A stretch of DNA of 37,973 nucleotides, taken from the NCBI GenBank assembly GCA_026988015.1, contig JALSMA010000064.1, positions 1 through 37,973 on the forward strand. The letters run 5' to 3'. The stretch is from Desulfobulbaceae bacterium (GTDB lineage: Bacteria; Desulfobacterota; Desulfobulbia; Desulfobulbales; Desulfocapsaceae). The translations under genes and the position numbers were made by a program. This document shows positions 6,350 to 14,263 of the stretch, in pieces. Each line of letters starts with the position of its first letter. The stretch's first letter is position 1. The notes under the pieces are model-generated. The model was not told where the DNA came from, did no database searches, and saw only the letters and a list, made by a program, of their open reading frames with translations.

Positions 6350-8623
6350 TCAGCGGTAATAGAGGTTGTGGCTTCCCATGGTCATCAGTGACTTATGGAG
6401 ATTACGGCGAAAGTCACGACGATCCCATATTCCCTGAATGTGACCTCGTTTCAGGGCATTTCTGGCAGAATGATAGTCGGGCGGGATGTCAGTTCCAGTA
6501 GTCTCCCGGATAACCCGGATTCCCGCAAATCCTACTCTGCTAGAGCGGATGGCGAACTGATAGGGTGAACAGCCAAGAAAACTTGCCACAGGTCCGGCAT
6601 AGGAGTTGTTGTCATAGACCACGATGTAGAGTCCACCTGCATCGATATATTCCCGTACTGCCATGGTACACTTTGGCATCTGGGTAACTCCCAGAGTTCC
6701 TTCCTGGATTCTGATACCACCAGTGGTATGAACGTAGGAGAGCAGGGGTCGTTTTTTTCGGGTTGCAAGTTCACAGGCCTGAACGAATTTTTCGCCTTCA
6801 GCAGATCCTACAGTTCCACTGCGGAAATCCTGGTAGAGCATGGAAACCACGATTTTGATATCCATCACATTGGCGGTAAAAGTCATGTTACCGGAGTTGC
6901 GACCTGTCTTCTCCTTTGAATCATTAAGGCGCGCATCAAACCCAGTGTATCCCAGAGGATTTCCAGAGATGATGTCTGTTGCGAAGAAGAAGATGGAGTT
7001 TGGGTCAAATATATTGTGCAGATACCACTTGTATTCCATGGGGAAATGGTGGCCGCAGCTTTCGCACACTCCGGCAAATTCACCAAAGAGATCGGGGACC
7101 CAGAGATCTTTACACCCATGGGTGTGGCTGTTGGGACAGGTTATGGTTTTATCTTCGTTGGCACGGGGACTGGTGTAAATGTCTGTCAGCTCAAGGGGAT
7201 CCTGTACCAGCTGGGGTGTCTGCGGCACACTCTGGTTGTGAGTGATACGCAGGGGAGGAGTTTTGGGGCCATCATCTTTGGCAAAAAAGTCCTTCACCGT
7301 GTTTAATGGGGTGGAGAGGCGTTTGAGTATGACTGAACCCTCGCCTGAGACTTCCCGGAGGATTTTTTTGACTTGTTTATGGGAGTTTTTCAGAACATCA
7401 TAGCGCAGATTATAGTAAACCTTTTCACTCTTCTCCTGAAACTGTTTGACGATTGTTTCAGTGGGGTCGGGATGGCCGCCAAAGCCGATCATGCCAATTT
7501 CGCGGTATTTTTTGGAGCGCAGCACAAGAAGTCTCCGCTGCTCATCCGGATTAAGGTCCCAGGGGATGTCAACAGCCAGATCCTTTCGCTCTGTTTTCTG
7601 CTTTCTGCGTTTGTTTTCCCAGTCACGGAACGCTTTGAAACTTTTGGTGCTGAGAACAACTTTATCGGTCGCCCGTGTGATTTCTGCACGAATCTGAGCA
7701 AAGAAGGCAAAGTCATCGTGACGTGCACCCAGCTGTGGTTCCTTCACGATGGCATCTATGGTTCCCATGGAGCGATTATCTCTGGCAGTCAATTTGAGGC
7801 GTTCGGCGCACACCTCTATCAGTTCCTTGGGTACCTTTTCCCCTTCCCTGATCCTGCCTTCAATGGCGGCGGCACCTTCAGGGGAGATAACAGAGTAGTA
7901 GCCATGGGAGCACATTAGGCGGAAATCAGAGAGTCCAATAGCCTCAGCACCACCAGATCCACCTTCTGAGATAAGAGAAACCAGCGGTACCCGCAGTTTT
8001 GTCATGGTGTAGATATTGCGTGCAATCTGCTGGGCGGCTCCCGGGTATTCCTCGATGGGAAAAGAACCGGGAGTGAAGATGTAAAAATGGATGGGGATGC
8101 CTTCTGTTTCAGCAACTTTCATGTACCGAAGGGCCTTTTCATTTCCTTCGGGCTTGCAGGAACCACCGTTCCGGAATTCTTCACCGTGTCCTGTTTCCTG
8201 GCCAATTACCATGACGGTTGCGGTGTAGGGTTTGTTTTTGATTTTGCGGACGATGGTTGCCTTGGCACAGACCATGGCCGGGTCTATGTTGGCCTCGTCC
8301 TGTCCACCAAGCTCGGTGTAGTCTTCGTACACATTTTCAAGGATATCTTTAAGGCTGAAGCGTTCTATGGTCCGTACAATACGCACCCGTTCCATGGGGG
8401 TGAGCTGCTCTTCGGCACGTTCCTCAAGGAAGGAGATGGAGTCGTTGAGTTTGCGGATTTCAGAGGCAAATTGCTCCTCATGGTATTCGTAAGGATTCTG
8501 CTTGAGCTTGGTGCAGGTTTCCTGGAATCCAAAGAGGTTCCCCCAGTTTGTGAAGTCTTTAATTTGTATCAGGTAATTGATGCGTTCTTCAATTTTCTGA
8601 AGCGCTTTGAGTAATTCATTCAT
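6350..8623 (-). CDS. accAD: Single-chain acetyl-CoA carboxylase carboxyltransferase (AccA-AccD fusion)
   Basis: Transfers the carboxyl group from carboxybiotin to acetyl-CoA to make malonyl-CoA for fatty acid synthesis. 757 residues. The N-terminal half is alpha (AccA)-like: IGQETGHGEEF near 140-150, ALRYMKVAE, SEGGSGGAEAIG at 219-230 and YYSVISPEGAAAI. A ~130-residue linker follows. The C-terminal ~260 residues are beta (AccD)-like: zinc Cys at 496, 504, 520 and 523, TTGGIRIQEG at 633-642, GFAGIRVI at 698-705. The zinc knuckle is CX7CX15CX2C; E. coli AccD has CX2CX15CX2C. Order is alpha then beta, the reverse of eukaryotic ACC. The biotin carboxylase gene lies 152 bases upstream on the same strand. 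Substrate could be another acyl-CoA, since fused carboxyltransferases vary, but alpha/beta homology favours acetyl-CoA. Confidence 0.85.
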   Translation of the reverse strand: MNELLKALQKIEERINYLIQIKDFTNWGNLFGFQETCTKLKQNPYEYHEEQFASEIRKLNDSISFLEERAEEQLTPMERVRIVRTIERFSLKDILENVYEDYTELGGQDEANIDPAMVCAKATIVRKIKNKPYTATVMVIGQETGHGEEFRNGGSCKPEGNEKALRYMKVAETEGIPIHFYIFTPGSFPIEEYPGAAQQIARNIYTMTKLRVPLVSLISEGGSGGAEAIGLSDFRLMCSHGYYSVISPEGAAAIEGRIREGEKVPKELIEVCAERLKLTARDNRSMGTIDAIVKEPQLGARHDDFAFFAQIRAEITRATDKVVLSTKSFKAFRDWENKRRKQKTERKDLAVDIPWDLNPDEQRRLLVLRSKKYREIGMIGFGGHPDPTETIVKQFQEKSEKVYYNLRYDVLKNSHKQVKKILREVSGEGSVILKRLSTPLNTVKDFFAKDDGPKTPPLRITHNQSVPQTPQLVQDPLELTDIYTSPRANEDKTITCPNSHTHGCKDLWVPDLFGEFAGVCESCGHHFPMEYKWYLHNIFDPNSIFFFATDIISGNPLGYTGFDARLNDSKEKTGRNSGNMTFTANVMDIKIVVSMLYQDFRSGTVGSAEGEKFVQACELATRKKRPLLSYVHTTGGIRIQEGTLGVTQMPKCTMAVREYIDAGGLYIVVYDNNSYAGPVASFLGCSPYQFAIRSSRVGFAGIRVIRETTGTDIPPDYHSARNALKRGHIQGIWDRRDFRRNLHKSLMTMGSHNLYYR

Positions 8624-8775
8624 ATGGTGATGTCCCGCAACGTTTTTTTAGTGCCTTACTCAATAAAAACTGTAATAAAAAACAAGAAACTGTGAGAGCT
8701 TTTTGAAATCAGAAGTTCAGAGTTACCAGCAAGGCATTAATCCAGCGACTCTAAAAAGTTCTCCGACTTGTCGGG

Positions 8776-10179
8776 TTAGAAGGTCAACAGCCGGTTCAGG
8801 TTTTGTTTTAAATAGTCAAGGTTGGTGGTGATGGAGCCGCCCTGGGAATCTTCCCCCTTTATCCGTACTTCATCAATAAAGCTGGCTGCTCGTTCTTTGG
8901 CCTCATCCATTGTTTCGCCCCAGACCAGTGCCAGTGCAAGGTTGGGATCATATTCACTCGGGATGGTGTAGGGTCTGTCAAAGGGTACATGGGTGTAAAC
9001 AGCGGACCATTCATGCTTAGGAAAGGTGAATTCGGTGATGGTTCCAATCCATGGCGCAAAGCCGCGTCTGGTATCTTCCGCCACTATCCGCAGCTCAATG
9101 GATGCCCCTTTGAACTCAACACTGTTCTGTTTGTAGCCAATCTTCTCGCCCAGTGCCAAGCGGATCTGTTCGCGGATCAGGTTGGGATGTTTGCCGTCAA
9201 GATAACTGATACGGGCAGAGACATCATTTTCCACCTGAATTCTGGTATTCACCTCAAGGAGATACGGCTGGCCCGAGCGAGAAACAATCCATTCCCAGGT
9301 TCCAACATTGTCATAGCGCACATGGGCGGCAAGTTTGAGTGAATACTCAACGATCATGTCAAGTACTTTTTTTTCGTCAAAATCGTAGTCAAAACAGGAG
9401 GAGTGGAAGCCAGGTGCCGCCTCAACCCGTTTCTGCCGTCCCGTCGACTGGATGGTGCAGTTTCTGGAACTGAAGTGGATGCGTTCACCGTGGCGGGAGC
9501 AGAGGAGCTGTACCTCAAGGTGGTTGTAGTCGGTGAGACATTGTTCAATGAGTACCCCACCGTCACCGAACTGTCGTTTGGCATAGCTTTGAACCTGGCG
9601 ATAAATCCTGCGAAACTCTGCGATTTCAGTGACTTCTTCAATTCCCATTCCACCGCCACCTGCGGCGGCCTTGATGAGAATTGAGGGGTGTTCGATATTC
9701 TGAAGCTTCTGACTCTCCAGGAGATGCTGAGCGATTTCTTCTGCCTCCATCTCGTTATAGATGGGACTGTCAGTTCCGGGGATGGTGGGAATGTTCAGCT
9801 GATTGGCAACCTTTTTGGTGTTGATCTTGTCGCCGAGGTTTTTGATAACTTCCCAGTTCGGGCCGATGAATATGAGTGAGTGATCACGAATGGTGGCACG
9901 TCTGGCAAAACGAAAATCCTCAGAGAAGAACCCGTACCCGGGATGGATTGCGGTACAGTCAGTGTGGGTGGCCACAGCGAAGAGATCATTGGGCTCTGTG
10001 TAGCTGGTGATGCGCCATGCATTCTGATCTGGTCCACTGGTGATGTTGCGGCGAACATGCTCTGAGTCCTGGTCAGCATCAGTGTAGACGACTACATAAT
10101 CAAGATCTAGATCTATGCAGGCTTCCATGATGCGGATGGCGATTTCGCCCCTGTTTGCAATAAGAACCTTTCCGTCCAA
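8776..10179 (-). CDS. accC: Biotin carboxylase, divergent AccC type
   Basis: ATP-dependent carboxylation of the biotin on BCCP, the first half-reaction of acetyl-CoA carboxylase. 467 residues, the stand-alone AccC size, with no biotinyl domain. Visible: KVLIANRGEIAIRI at the N terminus, HPGYGFFSE, the ATP-grasp glycine loop KAAAGGGGMGIEE, and EVNTRIQVEND (the catalytic NxRxQVE set is kept). Odd: the usual CSxQRRHQKxxE is CTIQSTGRQKRVE, with one inserted residue and no His at the position of E. coli His236, and QVEHPVTE has become QVENDVSA. I start at TTG 10179: GAGGA lies 5 bases before it and the N terminus then matches AccC length exactly. A TTG four codons upstream overlaps that SD. No BCCP or ligase gene is in the window. 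Confidence 0.85.
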   Translation of the reverse strand: MDGKVLIANRGEIAIRIMEACIDLDLDYVVVYTDADQDSEHVRRNITSGPDQNAWRITSYTEPNDLFAVATHTDCTAIHPGYGFFSEDFRFARRATIRDHSLIFIGPNWEVIKNLGDKINTKKVANQLNIPTIPGTDSPIYNEMEAEEIAQHLLESQKLQNIEHPSILIKAAAGGGGMGIEEVTEIAEFRRIYRQVQSYAKRQFGDGGVLIEQCLTDYNHLEVQLLCSRHGERIHFSSRNCTIQSTGRQKRVEAAPGFHSSCFDYDFDEKKVLDMIVEYSLKLAAHVRYDNVGTWEWIVSRSGQPYLLEVNTRIQVENDVSARISYLDGKHPNLIREQIRLALGEKIGYKQNSVEFKGASIELRIVAEDTRRGFAPWIGTITEFTFPKHEWSAVYTHVPFDRPYTIPSEYDPNLALALVWGETMDEAKERAASFIDEVRIKGEDSQGGSITTNLDYLKQNLNRLLTF

Positions 10180-10201
10180 TTTAATCCTCAATACTTTTGT
10201 T

Positions 10202-10230
10202 ATAATATGTAATGTGGTCGATTAATTCGA
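10202..10230 (-). promoter_or_regulatory. Candidate promoter and operator of the acc genes
   Basis: On the minus strand TATTAT (10207-10202) is a fair -10 box, giving a start near 10195 and a ~16-base leader. The -35 position, 17 bases upstream, falls in TCGAATTAATCGA (10230-10218), a near-perfect palindrome (TCGA arms). GGTCG/CGACC (10216-10220, 10236-10240) adds a wider inverted repeat. A repressor bound here would cover the -35 box. Assignment is by eye. Confidence 0.4.
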
Positions 10231-10649
10231 TATGGCGACCTATTTTTGGCAACATTAACGATTAGTGCTACTATAGTCACAGGTTACCATTTAGAAAAGA
10301 AAAAAGGTAAGCAGCGGGTGCTCTGGCGGATCTGCAGGATTGTCTCTCTCCGGAAAGATTTGTGGCCTGAAAAATAAATTTATTGTAGTATTGGTTAGTT
10401 AGTTCTTGTCCATAAATGACTTTTTTCCCTCTAATCCTTCGTCGCTGTGTAAATTTTAGCTTTGAAATATCAACTGTATGTACCCCTCGTCAGGGTATTT
10501 CCCACCGGGCATCTGCTGTGAAACTTTTCCTGTGGCCTTGATTGAGAGAAAAAATCTCATTAACTAGTGGACGGACAACGGTCAGCTTATGTGGCCCTGG
10601 TTCTGTCCATTGCTCAACTTCAAACGAAAGTGTTTTATTATAGACTGCC
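10231..10649. other. Intergenic region between divergent acc and corC genes
   Basis: About 420 bases with no convincing gene. A leftward 85-codon ORF crossing into corC has no family features and no SD. AT-rich stretches occur at 10360-10400 and 10430-10470. No clear hairpin terminator or tRNA is seen. It presumably carries the corC promoter. Confidence 0.35.
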
Positions 10650-11531
10650 ATGACAAAAGAAAAAACTGACTCCGTCTCTGCAACAAGAAAATCATTCTTG
10701 TCCAGACTCGTTGCTCTGCTGCCCTTTGCTCGTTCGCCCGAGACCACTGAGGATCTCGAGCAAGAGATACAGGAACTCCTGGAGGAAGGTGAAGAACAGG
10801 GGCTGATATCTGAGCTTGAAGAGCGGATGATTAACTCGATTTTCGATTTTCATGACACCCTTGTCGGGGAGGTGATGACACCCTCCACTGAGATTGTCAG
10901 TGCCGAGCTGACCGTTGAGATGGATGATCTGGTGGATCTGGTGATTGAAAAGGGGTTTACCCGAATTCCTATATATGAGGAGAACGCGGATAATATTGTT
11001 GGGATTATCCATGCCAAGGATCTGCTGTATCTCTGTGCCCGTGCCACTGAAGACAAAGGGCTTGCTGACTACTTGAATCTGCCCCTGATTATTTCTGAAG
11101 AAAAACCCATCGTTGATCTGTTGCGGATTTTCCAGAAGCAGAAGATACACATGGCGGTGGTGGCCGACGAGTTTGGAGCGGTGCGTGGTCTGGTCACCCT
11201 GGAAGATATTCTTGAAGAGATCGTCGGTGAGATAGATGATGAGTACGATGTGGACAGAACGTTGTTGCAGGAGGTTGATGGTGACACTGTTCAGGTGAAG
11301 GCTCAGGCGGATATTGAGGTGATTGAAGAGTATTTCGGGGTGGAAATGGATCCCGGGAATTATGAATCGATCGGTGGTTTTGTTATCTTTCTGCTGGGTC
11401 GCCTTGCTGTGGTGGGTGACAGTGTTGACTCCAAAGGCCTGCGTTTTACTGTACTCAGCGCTTCGAAAAGGCAGATTGATCTACTGCGTGTCTCACGGCT
11501 GCCAGTAACTGAACAGGATACAGAACAATGA
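10650..11531 (+). CDS. corC: CorC/HlyC-type CBS-pair protein
   Basis: 293 residues in the cytosolic CorC layout: an acidic helical lead (20-60), two CBS domains (~65-190; VGEVMTPSTEIVSAE, GFTRIPIYEENADNIVGI, IHAKDLLYL, MAVVADEFGAVRGLVTLEDI) and the C-terminal CorC_HlyC (TerC-like FAD-binding) module (~205-285). The family is linked to magnesium/cobalt efflux or its control; the membrane DUF21 part is absent. It overlaps lnt by four bases (ATGA), an order (ybeX-lnt) conserved in many proteobacteria. Odd: no Shine-Dalgarno is visible before the ATG, and a TATTAT box ends only ~12 bases upstream, so the message may be nearly leaderless. Confidence 0.92.
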   Translation: MTKEKTDSVSATRKSFLSRLVALLPFARSPETTEDLEQEIQELLEEGEEQGLISELEERMINSIFDFHDTLVGEVMTPSTEIVSAELTVEMDDLVDLVIEKGFTRIPIYEENADNIVGIIHAKDLLYLCARATEDKGLADYLNLPLIISEEKPIVDLLRIFQKQKIHMAVVADEFGAVRGLVTLEDILEEIVGEIDDEYDVDRTLLQEVDGDTVQVKAQADIEVIEEYFGVEMDPGNYESIGGFVIFLLGRLAVVGDSVDSKGLRFTVLSASKRQIDLLRVSRLPVTEQDTEQ

Positions 11532-13087
11532 GACGGGCTTCGTCTTTTCGCTCAGTGCTTCTTGTGAGCGGGCTGACCGTGGGGCTGCTCTGGCTGGCTA
11601 TGTTTTATGGTGGTGGGCTCTGGCCTCTGCTTGCCGTGGCCTGTGTACCGTTCTTTATCTATATATACAGGGCAGATCGAAAATATGCGCTGTCCTGTGG
11701 TCTGCTCACCGGCCTTGGCCATTTCCTGCTGCAACTCTACTGGATTGTCTTTGTCCTTGGTCAATATGGTGGCCTACCCCTTTTTCTGTCGGTGCCGGCG
11801 CTGGTGTTGCTGGCACTTTATATGGCAGGATATTTTCTGCTTTTCGTACTCATTTCCCGTCTTTTTATTCGTTGTTTTTCACAGAATGTCTCTCTGCTAC
11901 TGCTGCCGATGCTATGGGCAGGGCTTGATCACCTCCGCTCGTTTCTCTTTTCCGGTTTTCCCTGGATGGATATAGGGTATGGTCTTGCGGAGCACCCTCT
12001 GCTGTACCAGTCGGCAGATATCTGGGGGATCGGTGGGATCACCTTTCTTGTAATTCTGCTGAATACTTTTTTTGCCCTCTGTCTGGAAAAAGGCATGAAC
12101 TGGAGTAGAAGAGTTAAACTTGCTGTCCCGGTGTGCCTTATCCTTCTGGCTACTGGATTATATTCGGGATGGCGCTGGCAGAATATGGAAAGCAGGGTGA
12201 GCAGCGCAGAGTTCATCGGTGTAGGCATTGTTCAGGGTAATGTGGATCAGGGGCAGAAGTGGAGTGCCGCCCGACTTGGCAGGACGGTTGAAGATTATAC
12301 GCAACAGAGCAGAAAAGTGATGGTGGCCCAAAGTGGCTTGCGTCCCGATCTACTGGTGTGGCCTGAGACTTCCATGCCGTTTGTTCCAGTGGAGCACCCA
12401 TTTTTGGCACCAATTGAAAAGATGTTGCAGGCTGAACAGGTGATGCTGCTTGCAGGAGCGCCCTGGGTGGAAGAAGATGGCCGGGCGTCTGAGAAGCCGC
12501 GTTATTTCAACTCCGCTGTTTTGTTTGACCAAAATGGTGTGGTGGTCGATCGTACATCCAAGAGTCACCTGGTGCCCTTTGGTGAGTATGTGCCTTTGAA
12601 AAAATACCTGCCTTTTATCGCACCCCTTGTGGAGGCAGTAGGAGATTTCAGTCGGGGTGAGATTCGTAATCCTCCCGCTTGTAAGACAGCACGGATTGGG
12701 GTATTAATCTGCTTCGAATCCATCTTTGGTAATATTTCCAGGAAATGGGTGAATGCCGGAGCGAATCTGCTGGTTAATATTACCAATGATGCCTGGTATG
12801 GTAATTCAGTGGCCCCGTACCAGACTCTGGCCATGACCAGGTTACGGGCTGTCGAAACGAGGCGCAGCGTTGTTCGTTCTGCAAATACCGGGTTTTCGTG
12901 TTTTATCGATCCGTTGGGTCGTGTGCTGACGCTGTCTCCTCTGTTTAAAAACTGGGAAGCGGCAGAACGGATTGTGCTTATGGAGGAACGCACTGTTTAT
13001 GTACGTGGCGGCTATCTTTTCGGGACAGCCTGCTTGCTGCTAAGCGCTCTTGCTTTACTTGTCAGTGGAATTTTGAGGAAGTCCTGA
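11528..13087 (+). CDS. lnt: Apolipoprotein N-acyltransferase
   Basis: Inner-membrane enzyme that adds the third acyl chain to the N-terminal Cys of lipoproteins. 519 residues, normal size. The first ~215 residues hold about six to seven hydrophobic helices; the rest is a periplasmic nitrilase domain plus a final transmembrane helix (~495-515). The catalytic triad is visible: Glu280 (VWPETSMPF), Lys345 (SKSHLVPFGEYVP), Cys395 (ICFESIF). Also typical is NITNDAWYGNS. It overlaps corC by 4 bp, so translation is coupled. The lipoprotein gene at 29959 would be a substrate. Confidence 0.95.
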   Translation: MRRASSFRSVLLVSGLTVGLLWLAMFYGGGLWPLLAVACVPFFIYIYRADRKYALSCGLLTGLGHFLLQLYWIVFVLGQYGGLPLFLSVPALVLLALYMAGYFLLFVLISRLFIRCFSQNVSLLLLPMLWAGLDHLRSFLFSGFPWMDIGYGLAEHPLLYQSADIWGIGGITFLVILLNTFFALCLEKGMNWSRRVKLAVPVCLILLATGLYSGWRWQNMESRVSSAEFIGVGIVQGNVDQGQKWSAARLGRTVEDYTQQSRKVMVAQSGLRPDLLVWPETSMPFVPVEHPFLAPIEKMLQAEQVMLLAGAPWVEEDGRASEKPRYFNSAVLFDQNGVVVDRTSKSHLVPFGEYVPLKKYLPFIAPLVEAVGDFSRGEIRNPPACKTARIGVLICFESIFGNISRKWVNAGANLLVNITNDAWYGNSVAPYQTLAMTRLRAVETRRSVVRSANTGFSCFIDPLGRVLTLSPLFKNWEAAERIVLMEERTVYVRGGYLFGTACLLLSALALLVSGILRKS

Positions 13088-13106
13088 ATCCGTGAGCTGA
13101 TTCAGG
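13083..13106 (+). repeat. Intercistronic hairpin between lnt and prfB
   Basis: CCTGAATC (13083-13090) and GATTCAGG (13099-13106) form a perfect 8-bp stem spanning the lnt stop. No T tract follows, so it looks like an RNA-stability or partial-stop element rather than a strong terminator. Confidence 0.45.
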
Positions 13107-13139
13107 GGAAAAGAAATAATATTTTGTGGAGTAATTATC

Positions 13140-14250
13140 ATGTCAACAGAAACAGGAGCTGCAGTCTCGAAACAGAAGTTGCAGGATCTTAAAGGTCGAA
13201 TGCTGGCCTTGAAGGAGCATCTTTGACTTAGCTCGATTAAAAGATGATCTTGAGAACCTGGAACAGCAGACGTTGATGCCGGGATTCTGGGATGATGCTG
13301 ATACCGCAAAGCGGGTACAGAAAGAACTGGGAAAGCTTCAGGATGCTATTAAGGGATGGGAGCGTGCCTGGGATGAGGTGGAAGAGGCCGAACTGTTACT
13401 GGAAATGGCCGCCGAAGAGGGTGACAGTGACACGGAAAATGAAGTGGCAGCTTCTCTTCCGGCCATGGAAGGACGACTGGATGTGGCAGAGCTTGAGTGT
13501 ATGTTTTCTGGTGAACATGATGCTTCTAATGTGATCATGTCTATCCATGCCGGAGCCGGTGGAACAGAGGCCCAGGATTGGGTGGGGATTCTGTTGCGTA
13601 TGTATCTGCGCTGGGCAGAGGGCAGGGGGTTCAGGGCTGATATTCTGGATATTCTTCCCGGTGATGAGGCTGGAACCAAGAGTGTTACCTTTATCATCAA
13701 AGGGCGTTTTGCCTATGGGTATATGCGTTCCGAACTGGGGATACATCGCCTTGTGCGGATTTCTCCCTTTGATGCCAGTGGCAGACGTCATACCTCCTTT
13801 GCATCGGTCATGGTCATGCCCGAGCTTGAGGACAACATAGATGTTGAGATAGACGAAAAGGACCTGCGTATAGACACATATCGGGCCAGTGGTTCTGGTG
13901 GGCAGCATGTAAATAAAACCGATTCCGCCATCAGGATTACCCATATTCCCACAGGAGTAGTGGTGCAGTGTCAGAATGAGCGCTCCCAGCATCGTAACAA
14001 GGATATGGCTATGAAGATGCTGGCCGCTAGGCTCTATGAGCTGGAAAAAGAGAAACAGGCAGCGCAGCAGGAAGGGCTCAGTGGTGATAAAAAAGATATT
14101 TCCTGGGGCAGTCAAATTCGTTCTTATGTGCTGCAGCCTTATCGGATGATCAAAGACCATCGCACAGAGGTTGAAATGGGAAATGTTGATGCGGTGCTTG
14201 ATGGTGAACTAGATCAGTTTATCAAGGCCTACCTGCTGTGGGCTAAATAG
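13140..14250 (+). CDS. prfB: Peptide chain release factor 2 with programmed +1 frameshift
   Basis: Releases finished peptides at UGA and UAA. The gene starts at ATG 13140 (GGAG 8 bases upstream), reads 28 codons to CTT TGA C at 13221-13227, and continues in the +1 frame from 13225 to the TAG at 14248: 369 residues, normal for RF2. The frameshift site is the classic RF2 autoregulatory signal: AAGGAG, a CAT codon, then CTT TGA C. When RF2 is scarce, ribosomes pause at UGA and slip. The SPF stop-recognition tripeptide is at ~208-210 and the catalytic GGQ at ~253-255. It must not be read as a broken gene. Lies 53 bases after lnt. Confidence 0.97.
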
Positions 14251-14263
14251 GATGGGCTGAATC

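Noticed and set aside
7373-7918. 181-codon plus-strand ORF (and 8087-8614) opposite the carboxyltransferase gene
   Set aside because: Antisense shadows of a strongly conserved gene.
13140-13226. prfB as a pseudogene with an early stop
   Set aside because: The TGA is the known programmed frameshift site CTT TGA C with an upstream SD-like sequence.
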